From NCBI RefSeq assembly GCF_010093185.1, contig NZ_PDWL01000025.1:1-54602 (forward strand): a stretch of 54,602 nucleotides of DNA. Reading direction: 5' to 3'. Position numbers and translations under genes: made by a program. Source of the DNA: Pseudoxanthomonas jiangsuensis. GTDB lineage: Bacteria > Pseudomonadota > Gammaproteobacteria > Xanthomonadales > Xanthomonadaceae. Every line of letters starts with the position of its first letter. Position 1 is the first letter of the stretch. The notes below the pieces were generated by a model. That model did not search any database, had not been told where the DNA came from, and saw nothing but the letters and a program-made list of their open reading frames with translations. Positions 39,001 through 47,215 of this stretch are shown here, piece by piece.

Positions 39001-41063
39001 CCGGGCTGACCAGCATGGCGGCCGGCGGCGGTGCCAGCGGCGGCGGCAACCTGGGCGCGGTGATCCAGATTGGCGGCAAGGTGTACCAGGCCGTGAGCGG
39101 CGGTGGGATCAGCGGCAGCACCATCGCCGGTGCCAGCTATCTGGCCGCGGGCGCCGGCGCGCTGTACGGCTGGAACCAGGGTGGCGACACCGCCGGCAAG
39201 ATCGGCGGCGCGGCGGCCTACGGCGTGGCCGGCTACTACGGCGCCACGGCCGTGGGCACCGTGGCCGCCGGCTATGCCGCGGCCGGTACGGCCGGCGCGG
39301 CCGCGGCCGGCTCTGCGGCCCTGGGCGCGATCCCGGTCGTGGGCTGGATCGCCCTGGCGGCGATCGCCATCGACAAGCTCTCCGGCGGCAAGCTGTTCGG
39401 CACCGACTACAAGGCCAAGGAGGTCACCCAGACCATCGGCGTCGGGGCCGAGGGCGGAACCGCCGCGGCCAGCGTGTACGAGGAGGGTCAGAAGTCCCTG
39501 TTCCGCGGCAAGAAGCGCCGCACGCGCACCGTGGACGCCGGCGACGAAGCCCGCGAGGCCGCCGACGAGCTGTACAACGCGATCGACGGCGTGGCGCGCT
39601 CTGCCGCTGAAACCCTGGGCCTGGCCAGCGTGGACATCATCGCCGGCAGCTTCCAGCAGGTGTCCGACTCCAAGGGCAAGCTGAAACGGTCGTTCTCGAC
39701 CATCCTGGGCAAGGTCTACGACGAGTCGATCGAGGAGTTCCAGCAGCGCCTGAGCGCCGAGAACGTGATCGCCCAGATCGAGCAGCTGGACGACACCGCC
39801 AGCGCGATCGCCGAGCGCTGGCGCTCCAGCGCGACCGAGCTGCTGGACGGCGCGCAGTTCCTGCTGGCTGCCGTGGTCGACTTCAACAACGGCGCCGGCC
39901 TGCTCAGCGCCGGCGGCCTGGAGCGGCTGACCGACCTGATCGAGGTGTTGGCCCGCGGCGATGAGACCCTGACCGAGGCCTATCAGCGGGTGATGGCCGG
40001 CGCCAGCAACTACGGCAGCATCGCGGCCGCGGCCTACCAGGACGTGGCCACCGCCGGCTTCAGCAACTTCGCCAAGTCGCTCCTGCAGGTGCGCCAGGAA
40101 GAGAAGGAGCGCATCCGCGCCCTGCAGGAGCAGGCCAAGGCCCTGCACGGCCTGTCCGCGCGCGAGGAGGACCTGGCCGCGGTGCGCGCCGCCGCCCAGG
40201 CCAAGACCGACGCCCTGGTGGCCAGCCTGGAATCGGAGCTGGTCGACCTGGCCCTGAACCGCATCAACGACCAGATCGAGCAACTGGGCGGCGCGGCCGA
40301 GGGCGCCAGCAGCAGCATCGAGGCGTTCATCAACAGCCTGCGCCTGAGCGAGCAGCTCTCGCCGGACACCGACGCCACCAAGCGGGTCACCGCCAACGAC
40401 CTGATGAGCGCCGCGGCGCTCGCCGGCGACGCCGACGCCTTCACCCAGTACGCGCAGCAGTTCCTGGAAGTGTCGCGCCGGCTCAACGCCAGCGCGGCCG
40501 GCTACCAGGCCGACTACGACCGCGTGCTGCAGCTGGCCGGCCGCTTCGGCGGCGAGGGCAGCGCCGCCAGCCTGGAGGACCTGTACGCCCAGCGCGCCGC
40601 CCTGCAGTCGCAGCAGGAGGCCGCCGCCCGGCTGGAGCGCGCCCAGCGCATCGCCCAGGGCGTGTCCGACCTGGCCGGCGTCAACGGCCGCGACCCGCTG
40701 GAGATCCTGCGCAGCGTGACCGGCCTGACCCCGGAGACGCTGGCCGGTGACCTGGGCCTGTCCGTAGGCGAGCTGGGCGACTACCTGGCCGCCCAGCAGA
40801 CCGACATCGGCGACCTGGCCGACATCCTCTACGAGCTGCCGCGGCGCATCGCCACCGAGCTGGTGACCGTGCTGGCCGACCGCGAGGTGCCCGTCGCGCC
40901 GGCCGCCGGCACGGTGCCGACCACCGGCACCCCGGGCGCCTCCTCGAGCAGCGGCGCCACCCTGGGCAACGTCACCGACCCGGCCGCACTGGCCGCGCTG
41001 CAGCGCATCGAGGTGCTGCTGCAGCGCCAGGCCAACGCCCAGGAACTGCAGGTGCTGCGATGA
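36009..41063 (+). CDS. Tape measure protein
   Basis: A 1684-residue protein, GTG start at 36009, 10 bp after the GT stop. The N-terminal 200 residues are a tape measure domain (QYANISGRLRLATESQAAFA, TSTALESTATLYARLAQSTA, LTETINKTFAVSGASAVAAA, LAGGVLRAEEFNSVVENSPR). Two hydrophobic segments (LDVLATAAGVVAVAFGGRLV; AFGGPVGLAVTALTLFVMWV) and long coiled coils follow, then a Gly/Ala-rich membrane-like region (AAYGVAGYYGATAVGTVAAG) and helical C-terminus. It sets tail length and helps DNA cross the inner membrane. At about 1.5 angstrom per residue the tail would be roughly 250 nm. Confidence 0.92.
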   Translation: MTDPVVTLRLQADNSKLLPATRESTQAVQQLGAAGTAAGRQAAAGAQGIRQIGVASDQASRKASAMAAVLNQVKTAVGAVAAVQVIAGLTRMADQYANISGRLRLATESQAAFAVAQAEVYAISQRTSTALESTATLYARLAQSTAEYGISQQRQLALTETINKTFAVSGASAVAAANTITQFTQALAGGVLRAEEFNSVVENSPRLAKALADGLGIGMGELRAQVNAGLIDVQRLVQALESQSAVIAAEFESMPLTVERAMVQLRNSITQAAGQASQDFGVSGALAQGIALLANNLDVLATAAGVVAVAFGGRLVAQLALATAAKVQAIVQSRQLAAAELQAARAAEAAAAAQLQAARAGVGAAGSPAAAEANLAAAQLRTAAATQAASIALTAKAAAMRAVNVAMAAFGGPVGLAVTALTLFVMWVTNSSKKAEELSKAVTAGFQPAIDTLENFNKETANAGFANLASSIQTLEEAKKEVQALADEYARMEATAASAGTGMVTPGFRQAMEEQAQAIEVAQLRVSQLVAGYERAVDVSADLVLSSAGITSANEAQRRSLEQLLERTSGQGQKIEQLRPLLVDWARKQYDVDTANRVAAASFDQVATAAGNSGKAIKDALKEVNEGLAQQINQVQLRLIEQTQGKAAAMRAGFLKELADQGIDPTSAEAQALRTQNEQLIALTASLDAATQATRTQKTADTEASRAAEERARVLEQQAEAQRRYADEAAIATAEIAGPLAVAEAQRQQRIAELDRELAAHNITQAAYNALVEQATRVERERAAEVAQAQAAPQALLDTMSGELRMLGAVGLERERLYRRLRAEEDMRQAVNEANRAGAKITAEMTAELVDQAHAYADLSIALEEHVANLNEWADVATRGVADFADLFADTLSGMRDGSQSAWDDIKDIFRRGWRDAIRTLLEQSVVRPFQNALQNLISGAVNGAMSGAGQGGWLSSLAGLIGGGSNLTGTGAMAASGGWAGALAGAGSMMGFGNNVSGLTSMAAGGGASGGGNLGAVIQIGGKVYQAVSGGGISGSTIAGASYLAAGAGALYGWNQGGDTAGKIGGAAAYGVAGYYGATAVGTVAAGYAAAGTAGAAAAGSAALGAIPVVGWIALAAIAIDKLSGGKLFGTDYKAKEVTQTIGVGAEGGTAAASVYEEGQKSLFRGKKRRTRTVDAGDEAREAADELYNAIDGVARSAAETLGLASVDIIAGSFQQVSDSKGKLKRSFSTILGKVYDESIEEFQQRLSAENVIAQIEQLDDTASAIAERWRSSATELLDGAQFLLAAVVDFNNGAGLLSAGGLERLTDLIEVLARGDETLTEAYQRVMAGASNYGSIAAAAYQDVATAGFSNFAKSLLQVRQEEKERIRALQEQAKALHGLSAREEDLAAVRAAAQAKTDALVASLESELVDLALNRINDQIEQLGGAAEGASSSIEAFINSLRLSEQLSPDTDATKRVTANDLMSAAALAGDADAFTQYAQQFLEVSRRLNASAAGYQADYDRVLQLAGRFGGEGSAASLEDLYAQRAALQSQQEAAARLERAQRIAQGVSDLAGVNGRDPLEILRSVTGLTPETLAGDLGLSVGELGDYLAAQQTDIGDLADILYELPRRIATELVTVLADREVPVAPAAGTVPTTGTPGASSSSGATLGNVTDPAALAALQRIEVLLQRQANAQELQVLR

Positions 41064-42574
41064 GCCGCCCCGTCGTCCTGGTCGACATCGGCGACGCCGC
41101 CCTGCCGGCGATCACCCCCGTGGTGCCGGTGCTGGCCAGCTGGGTGCCGCTGGTCTACGTCGCCCCGCCGCCGGCCGCGCCCACGGAACTGTCGGCCGCG
41201 CCGGTGGCCGATGGCGTGTTCCTGCAATGGCAGCACCCGGGCGGCCGCGGCATCGAGTTCCGCATCGAGCGCACCGAGGACGTGGAGGGCGACCCGGACG
41301 ACGAAGCGTGGATCCAGATCGCCGCCACCAGCGAGCTGCGCTACACCGCCACCACCAACGCCAACAGCGTGGACGGGCACTGGTACCGGGTGCGCGCGGT
41401 GCGCAACGGCAAGTACAGCGACTACACCGCGCCCATCTACCAGTGGCCCTACGCCAGCAACCCGCCGACCAAGGTGCTGGAGATCCAGGACGGCGGCGTG
41501 GTCATCGACTGCCGCTGGACGAAGTTCCAGCTGCTGCTGGACCAGGACGTGGCGGTCACCGCCTTCATCAACGTCCCGCCGACCAAGACGGTGCTGATGT
41601 ACGTCACCCAGTCGGGCGGCGGCCACCTGCTCACGTTCCCGCCCTACGTGTCCTCGATCAACGGCGTGCCCTATGTGACCTCGCCGGTCGCCGGCTCGAT
41701 CGACGTGCTGGGCCTGGACACCGACGACCAGGGCCTGAACTGGTCGCTGATCGCCCAGCAGCCGGCCGCCGGCGGCAGCGCGTTCGCGGTGACCGCGTTC
41801 CCGAGTCCGGCCTACGAGACCGTCTACTGCAACGGCGTCACGCCGGTGGCGCCCTCGCAGGCCATGACCGCCGAGCAGGTGAACGGCGTTGAGCCGGTGA
41901 CCTGCGAGTGGACCCGGGTCGACGGCGGCGCCGCGGCCGACTTCCTGGTCGATGACGCCACCTCGGCCTCGCCGGTGTTCTCGATCGCCACCGGCGTCAC
42001 GAACTACAACGAGACGCAGGCCTGGCGCGTGGTGTTCACCGATGCGCTGGGCCGGCAGGTCAACTCTCTGGTGACGATCCGACTGGAGCGGATCGTGTCC
42101 GTAGAGGACATCGCCGCTGGCCTGCTTAACCCCGGGTTCGAGAGCGGCAACACCGGCTGGGACTTCGGCACGAGCGCGACCACCGCCGCCGCGCATCCGT
42201 ACACCGGCACCCGATCGCTGCAGCTCAACACGGGGTACACCGGCACCAGCGAGAGCATCAACCAGTACCAGGCCACGGTGGCCGAAGGCATGGTGCTGAC
42301 CGCCCGCTGCATGATCCACCAGGGCGCGTCAGACGCCGGCAAGGCAGGCGGCTACGTGCGGATCAAGTGGTACACCGCCGCGGGCACCTTCATCTCCAAC
42401 AGCGACGGCAACATCGTCAACAACGGCAGCGGCGGCGCGCAGCACCCATCCACGATCCCGTCGGCGCCCGCGCCGGCCGGCGCAGGCAAGGCGAGGCTGG
42501 CGATCGTGCTGTTCCGCACCGCTCAGAACTACGTCATCAACGCCGACGACGCCAGCTGGGGGCGCCTCTCGTGA
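41060..42574 (+). CDS. Tail tip/fibre protein with FN3-like and carbohydrate-binding-like domains
   Basis: A 504-residue protein overlapping the tape measure gene (ATGA). Residues about 35-130 look like a fibronectin type III domain (PPPAAPTELSAAPVADGVFL, WYRVRAVRNGKYSDYTAPIY). Residues about 355-504 resemble a jelly-roll carbohydrate-binding module (LLNPGFESGNTGWDFGTSAT ... ARCMIHQGASDAGKAGGYVR). Likely part of the receptor-binding complex, recognising surface glycans. Confidence 0.72.
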   Translation: MSRPVVLVDIGDAALPAITPVVPVLASWVPLVYVAPPPAAPTELSAAPVADGVFLQWQHPGGRGIEFRIERTEDVEGDPDDEAWIQIAATSELRYTATTNANSVDGHWYRVRAVRNGKYSDYTAPIYQWPYASNPPTKVLEIQDGGVVIDCRWTKFQLLLDQDVAVTAFINVPPTKTVLMYVTQSGGGHLLTFPPYVSSINGVPYVTSPVAGSIDVLGLDTDDQGLNWSLIAQQPAAGGSAFAVTAFPSPAYETVYCNGVTPVAPSQAMTAEQVNGVEPVTCEWTRVDGGAAADFLVDDATSASPVFSIATGVTNYNETQAWRVVFTDALGRQVNSLVTIRLERIVSVEDIAAGLLNPGFESGNTGWDFGTSATTAAAHPYTGTRSLQLNTGYTGTSESINQYQATVAEGMVLTARCMIHQGASDAGKAGGYVRIKWYTAAGTFISNSDGNIVNNGSGGAQHPSTIPSAPAPAGAGKARLAIVLFRTAQNYVINADDASWGRLS

Positions 42575-42969
42575 GCAGCAACCAGCAGGCCGAGGCGTAC
42601 TACGCGCTGATGCTGGGCGGGATCACGCCGGGCATCTATCTGTCCGGGGAGCTGCCGGACGCAGTGATCGGCGAGGCCTACTCGGCGTCCCTAACTCTGC
42701 ATGGTGCTACCGGACCGGTGTTTTGGGAGGTCGTCGGTCTTCTCCCCCCGGGGCTGTTCATCGACTCCGCCACGGGTGTGATCAGTGGCGCGCCCGCCGC
42801 CGCGTTCCAGATCCTTCCCGTCGACCTGACCGTGATGGTGGGAAGCACTATCGACGTTCCGGTGCAGACCATCGGAGGCTATGGGCCTGCTTCATTCTGC
42901 ATCGTCGAGGGCAGTCTTCCGTCGGCGCTCAGTCTGGTCGATGGGCGAATCGTAGGGACAGTCGCATGA
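42571..42969 (+). CDS. Putative-Ig (He_PIG) domain tail protein, 5' part
   Basis: A 132-residue protein, GTG start at 42571. It begins ITPGIYLSGELPDAVIGEAY and contains a He_PIG-type Ig-like repeat (LLPPGLFIDSATGVISGAPA). A second, incomplete repeat ends at the stop (GSLPSALSLVDGRIVGTVA) and appears to be continued in the next gene. G+C falls in this stretch. It may be a separate adaptor or one half of a split fibre. Confidence 0.6.
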   Translation: MSSNQQAEAYYALMLGGITPGIYLSGELPDAVIGEAYSASLTLHGATGPVFWEVVGLLPPGLFIDSATGVISGAPAAAFQILPVDLTVMVGSTIDVPVQTIGGYGPASFCIVEGSLPSALSLVDGRIVGTVA

Positions 42970-43670
42970 CCACTTACGTGGCCTTGATCAAGGCGGAGGA
43001 CGCGCTAGGTCGCGTTGCAACGCGCGCCGTCTCCATCACGGTGAATCCTGCCGGTGGTGTGAAGGCGCTTCTGCACTTTGACGGTTCCAATGGCAGCTCC
43101 ACTGTTCTGGATGACACTGGCCGAACATGGGGCGGATCAGCTGTTCTGAGTACCGCGCAGAGTGTTTTCGGTGGCGCCAGTCTCCGCACCAACGGAACCG
43201 TCCGCTCCACTGCTGCATCCGACGATTGGGCCTTCGGAACGGGTGACTTCACGATCGAGTGCTTCGCGCGAATTGATGCCCTCCCGTCGTCGCCGTATTA
43301 CGTCTCGCCTGTAGGAAACTGGTCCAGCAGCAATGGCTGGTGCATCTTCGTTGGCCCCGCCGGGTCATTGCACCTGAATACAAACGGCACGAGTCTCGGC
43401 TCATCCACCGGCTTGATCGCTGCCAATACCTGGTACCACATTGCAGTGACGCGGCAGGCGGGGGTCCTACGTCTGTTCCTCAATGGCGCGCTGGTCGCCT
43501 CCGGGACAAATACGCAGAACTTGGCGCGCACCAATGGGCCCAACATCGGCTGCAACCTGGTTACGTCCACGGATTATTGGCGTGGCTACATTGATGAGGT
43601 CCGGATCGCTAAGGGCGTGGCGTTGTACACGGCGCCGTTCACGACGCCATCGGGGCCTCACTCGCTATGA
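42966..43670 (+). CDS. LamG/concanavalin-like tail fibre protein
   Basis: A 234-residue protein overlapping the previous ORF by four bases (ATGA). The first 25 residues (TTYVALIKAEDALGRVATRA, VSITV) complete the He_PIG repeat broken at the previous stop. The rest is a LamG/jelly-roll domain: VKALLHFDGSNGSSTVLDDT, DDWAFGTGDFTIECFARIDA, NTWYHIAVTRQAGVLRLFLN, WRGYIDEVRIAKGVALYTAP. Such domains bind glycans, so it likely takes part in host recognition. Lower G+C than neighbours suggests domain exchange. Confidence 0.75.
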   Translation: MTTYVALIKAEDALGRVATRAVSITVNPAGGVKALLHFDGSNGSSTVLDDTGRTWGGSAVLSTAQSVFGGASLRTNGTVRSTAASDDWAFGTGDFTIECFARIDALPSSPYYVSPVGNWSSSNGWCIFVGPAGSLHLNTNGTSLGSSTGLIAANTWYHIAVTRQAGVLRLFLNGALVASGTNTQNLARTNGPNIGCNLVTSTDYWRGYIDEVRIAKGVALYTAPFTTPSGPHSL

Positions 43671-45631
43671 CCATCATGTTCTCCCGCTTCGCCGCATCAC
43701 CCATCGGCCCTTCCTTGGTCGCCGAGGACGGCGGCCTGTCGCTGGCCACCACCGACGCCACGAGCCTGGCCAGCGCCGCGCGCAGCGACCTGCCGCACGT
43801 CGACGGCGTGCGCGGCGTGGAGTGGACGTTCTGGGGCGAGGACGACCTGCAGGCCACCGTGGGCCTGGTCACCGCGGCCGCCTCGCTGTCGGCGCAGGTG
43901 GGCAGCGCCGGCGGCCTGGGCTGGCGGCTGCACAGCGGCGAGGTCGTCGCCGGCGGCGTGGTGGTGGCCAGCGGCCTGCCGGCCGTGGCCAAGGGCGACG
44001 TGGTCGGCCTGCGCGTGGATCTGGACGCCGGCACCGTGGCGTTCTACCTCGCCGGCGACGTGGTCCACAGCCGCAGCCTCGCGCTGTCCGGGGATCTGCA
44101 CTTCGCGGTGTCGCTGGCCAGCACCGCCGCCGGTGGCCTGCGCTGCATCGTCAATGCCGGGCAGTGGCAGGGATTCGCCCCGGCGCTGGCCGGCTGGCCG
44201 GTGCCGGCGGCCGAGATCGAGCCCCTGCGCTTGGCCACCGAGCCGTACATGAGCGCGACGGGCGACAGCCCGGCGAATGCCAGCTACCTGGAGCTGGTCG
44301 CCGGCGACGGCATCCAGTCGATCGCCGCGGTCAGCTTCTGGCCCTGGGCCGACGGCGGCAGCCGCGGCGCTGCCGCGCAGGTGAAGCTGCAGGACGCCCA
44401 CGGCGTGCTGGACGACGTGGCCCTGGGCGACGTGCGCGACGTGCCGGTCCGGGTGCGCCTGGTCCAGCAGGGCGAGGCGCTGGCCGGCGCCACGGCGGTC
44501 AGCCGGCACATCCTGGAGCGGATCGACATCGAGGACGACGGCCGCAAGACCGCCGTCCTGCGCGACCCGCACGACGACCTAGACGCACCGCTGCACCGGG
44601 CCGTGTTCCTGCCCTCGATCAATGACCAGGTGGCCTGGCAGCCGCAGCCGGTGGTCATTGGCGCGGTGCGCAGCGCGCCGATGGTGCCGGTGAACAGCGA
44701 CGGCAGCGTGCAGTGGATCTCCGACGCGCCGCTGGCCAGCGTGGACCGGGTGCTGGACCGCGGCGCGGAGATCCTCGCCGGCGACGGCTACACCCTAGTG
44801 GCCGGTGGCCAGCAACTCGCGTTCGACGCCACCCCGGTCGGGCCGCTGATCGCCGATGTGTCCAGCATCGGCGCCGGCATGGCGCCGGCCACGCTCGAAC
44901 AGGCGTTGACCGAGGTTTTCCGGCGCATCAACAAGGCCGCGTGGTCGTCGGCCGACGCCGCGGCAATCGACACCGCCACCGGCTACGCCGGCGTGGGCTA
45001 CTACGCCGGCGACGGCGGCACCCCGCGCCAGGCCCTGGCCGCGCTGCTGGCCAGCTACACGGCGGACTGGTGGCAGGACGGCGACGGCGTGCTGCGCATC
45101 GCGCGCCTGGTCGACCCGGACACGCTCGCCGAGGCGTTCGAGCTGGACTGGACCGCCCTGGACGCCGACTTGGTCGTGCAGCCGGACCTGGCCCCGGGCC
45201 TGAGCCGGCGCATGGCCTACCAGCCCAACGCCTACCCGCTGGCCACCGGCGACATGATCACCGACCTGGAGCAGCTGCCGCCGGCGATGCGCCAGCAGCT
45301 GGCCGGCGAGTACCGCGGCCAGGTGTACGCCGGCGGCCCGCTGGCCAGCCGCTACGTGCGCGCCGAGGCCGCCGCGCCGATGCTGAGCCGGTTCGACCGC
45401 CGCGCCGACGCCCAGGCCGAGATCGACCGCGTGATCGCCCTGTACGCCGTGCCGAGGAATTTCTACATCGGCCGGGTCCGCGGCCGCACCGACCTGCAGT
45501 TCCGCCCCGGCCAGGTCATCCGCATCACCTACGGCCGCTACGGCCTGGCCGCCGGCCGCAAAGTGCTGGTCGCCAGCGCGATCGGCAACCCGGTCACCGG
45601 CGAGCACACCGTCAAGTTCTGGGGAGCCTGA
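43667..45631 (+). CDS. Tail hub-like protein with N-terminal SPRY-like domain
   Basis: A 654-residue protein. Residues about 20-150 resemble a SPRY/concanavalin beta-sandwich (HVDGVRGVEWTFWGEDDLQA, GWRLHSGEVVAGGVVVASGL, GLRVDLDAGTVAFYLAGDVV). The remaining 500 residues look like a siphovirus central tail protein (hub), with DVRDVPVRVRLVQQGEAL, ATLEQALTEVFRRINKAAWS, WWQDGDGVLRIARLVDPDTL, and FRPGQVIRITYGRYGLAAGR, the last like a hub barrel strand. It connects tail tube and fibres. Confidence 0.68.
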   Translation: MTIMFSRFAASPIGPSLVAEDGGLSLATTDATSLASAARSDLPHVDGVRGVEWTFWGEDDLQATVGLVTAAASLSAQVGSAGGLGWRLHSGEVVAGGVVVASGLPAVAKGDVVGLRVDLDAGTVAFYLAGDVVHSRSLALSGDLHFAVSLASTAAGGLRCIVNAGQWQGFAPALAGWPVPAAEIEPLRLATEPYMSATGDSPANASYLELVAGDGIQSIAAVSFWPWADGGSRGAAAQVKLQDAHGVLDDVALGDVRDVPVRVRLVQQGEALAGATAVSRHILERIDIEDDGRKTAVLRDPHDDLDAPLHRAVFLPSINDQVAWQPQPVVIGAVRSAPMVPVNSDGSVQWISDAPLASVDRVLDRGAEILAGDGYTLVAGGQQLAFDATPVGPLIADVSSIGAGMAPATLEQALTEVFRRINKAAWSSADAAAIDTATGYAGVGYYAGDGGTPRQALAALLASYTADWWQDGDGVLRIARLVDPDTLAEAFELDWTALDADLVVQPDLAPGLSRRMAYQPNAYPLATGDMITDLEQLPPAMRQQLAGEYRGQVYAGGPLASRYVRAEAAAPMLSRFDRRADAQAEIDRVIALYAVPRNFYIGRVRGRTDLQFRPGQVIRITYGRYGLAAGRKVLVASAIGNPVTGEHTVKFWGA

Positions 45632-45633
45632 GC

Positions 45634-46434
45634 ATGCTGATCGGATACGGCCAGCCGGCCGGCATCACCGCCACCGTCAACGGCGCGGCCGTCGTCAACG
45701 CCGCCGCCCTGGTCGACGGCCACCCCGCCAGCATCGCCCGCATCAGCGGCGGCACCGGCAGCGCCAACCTGCGCGCCGACTGGGCCGGCGCCGCGCCCAT
45801 CCGCATCGTCGGTGCCCTGGGTCTGACCTGCGCCGCCGGCACCACGCTGACGCTCACCGGCAAGCGCAGCGGCGACAGCGGCTATCCCTACGCCCTGGGC
45901 GGCAACGCCGCGACCCAGACCGTGGTCGAACTGCCCGACGGCAGCCGCGCCGCGTGGTTCGTCCTGCCGGCCGACAACACGCCCCTGGTCGGCCTGCAGC
46001 TGACGGTCGGCGCCGGCGCGTTCGACGCCGGCGAGCTGGTGGTGATGCGCGGGGTGGAGGTGGCCATCAAGGGCGACTGGGAGATCGAGCGCGTGGACCC
46101 TAGCCTGGTGTCCCGCACGATCGCCAGCGGTCTGCACACCGTGGCCCGGCGCACCTACCGTCGCCTCAAGGTCGGTTTCACTCCCGATGGCCTGGCGCAG
46201 GCACGGGCCGCAGGCCTGGCCAACGGCATGAGCTGGGAGACGTTGGGCGTGGCGGTGACCGGCGCGGCGCGGGCGATCGCGGTGCCGCGCTGGAAGACGC
46301 TGGCGGCCGAGATCGACGCAGCCGAGCTGCACCGGACCGCTGTCTATGGCCGGGCGGCCGCGGGTGCGATGGGCCACCTCGGGGCGGACTACTATGGCGT
46401 CGCCTGGTCTTTCGAAGAGGTGCCGCCGCTTTGA
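45634..46434 (+). CDS. Tail tip protein
   Basis: A 266-residue protein with a beta-rich N-terminal half (LIGYGQPAGITATVNGAAVV ... AGTTLTLTGKRSGDSGYPYA) and a C-terminal alpha/beta part (VAIKGDWEIERVDPSLVSRT ... HLGADYYGVAWSFEEVPPL). ATG 45634 is 3 bp past the hub stop. Its last 43 bp overlap the 3' end of the inverted HEPN-like gene. The family is not recognised; context indicates a tail tip or adhesin role. Confidence 0.65.
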   Translation: MLIGYGQPAGITATVNGAAVVNAAALVDGHPASIARISGGTGSANLRADWAGAAPIRIVGALGLTCAAGTTLTLTGKRSGDSGYPYALGGNAATQTVVELPDGSRAAWFVLPADNTPLVGLQLTVGAGAFDAGELVVMRGVEVAIKGDWEIERVDPSLVSRTIASGLHTVARRTYRRLKVGFTPDGLAQARAAGLANGMSWETLGVAVTGAARAIAVPRWKTLAAEIDAAELHRTAVYGRAAAGAMGHLGADYYGVAWSFEEVPPL

Positions 46435-47018
46435 GCCGGCTGCTGCGCAAAGTCCACGTAGCCCTGCACGTAGAGGATCATCTGCGCGCAGAGGTTCAAG
46501 GCTTCGTAGACCGGGAGAAAGCCAGCCACCTCTTGGCCCTCCAAGTCGATGGAAATGGTGAACCGCTTCCAGGTCACCGGAAGTCCTCGGCTGTTGCTCC
46601 TGAAGTCCCAGCGCCCGTTGTGACTGTGGGCGTTCCGAATATGCCAAGCGAAGTTGAACCAGGGCTGGTCGCGCAACTGTTCCCACTCTCCTACGGCGAT
46701 AGCGTATCGCTTTGTCGCTTCGTAGCTATCGCAGATCATCTTGCCGGTGACCAGTTCGATCATCGCGTCGGCCGAGGCCTGCGCCACTTGCCTCTCGTAA
46801 CTGATGCGCCGGTAGCTCCCGTCGCCGTGGGGGCGCTCCTCCCCCCTACGGGTAGCCTTGAATCCCTTCTCGCTGATCCAGAACTGGTAGTTAGCGATCA
46901 ACCCGCCGTGTTCCTCATCGGTGAGAAGCGCATATGCCGCGGCAGCGACGTGGAAAACGTTCCTGGCATTCATGAGCGCGGCGTCTGCCGCTGCCCTGGC
47001 TTCTTCTGGGGTCTGCAT
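46392..47018 (-). CDS. HEPN-like protein, inverted cargo (moron) gene
   Basis: A 208-residue protein on the opposite strand to the tail operon. The region QPWFNFAWHIRNAHSHNGRW contains R-NAHS-H, an R-x4-H motif like the catalytic motif of HEPN ribonucleases, which act in toxin-antitoxin and abortive-infection systems. The N-terminal helices (ARAAADAALMNARNVFHVAA) and the C-terminal part (RFTISIDLEGQEVAGFLPVY) fit a HEPN-like family with an extra beta segment. The start is ATG 47018; a longer in-frame start at 47114 lacks support. G+C is lower than around it. The function is inferred, not shown. Confidence 0.65.
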   Translation of the reverse strand: MQTPEEARAAADAALMNARNVFHVAAAAYALLTDEEHGGLIANYQFWISEKGFKATRRGEERPHGDGSYRRISYERQVAQASADAMIELVTGKMICDSYEATKRYAIAVGEWEQLRDQPWFNFAWHIRNAHSHNGRWDFRSNSRGLPVTWKRFTISIDLEGQEVAGFLPVYEALNLCAQMILYVQGYVDFAQQPAQSGGTSSKDQATP

Positions 47019-47089
47019 GCTGGCGCCGATCCTGGTGTTCCCACCTCTATGGGGGCGACCCGACCGAATTGAAACAGGGCGACGGGCCG

Positions 47090-47209
47090 ATGCCGGCAAG
47101 CATCGACCCGCCACCGCAACACACGCGAATCAGCCGCGTGGCATTGGCCAAGACCCTGCGCTCCCGCGAGAGCCCGGACAGCTTGGCCACCGACTATCGC
47201 AAAGGCTGA
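47090..47209 (+). CDS. Short ORF, possibly the remnant of a tail-region gene
   Basis: A 39-residue ORF (MPASIDPPPQHTRISRVALA ... LATDYRKG). The same frame stays readable upstream (LYGGDPTELKQGDGP), back to the start of the inverted HEPN-like gene, so this could be the end of a gene whose 5' part was lost when the cargo entered. It is followed after 6 bp by the methylase start. Low confidence. Confidence 0.35.
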   Translation: MPASIDPPPQHTRISRVALAKTLRSRESPDSLATDYRKG

Positions 47210-47215
47210 GACACG

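Noticed and set aside
37980..40283. Very long antisense open frames opposite the tape measure and other genes (for example 767 codons here).
   Set aside because: High-G+C DNA gives long stop-free antisense frames; the translations are low-complexity Val/Gly/His/Gln-rich and match no family, while the opposite strand encodes clear proteins.
47019..47114. Upstream in-frame start extending the HEPN-like protein by 32 residues.
   Set aside because: The added Arg/Pro-rich residues look like out-of-frame reading of the opposite strand; the ATG at 47018 begins the helical, lower-G+C part.
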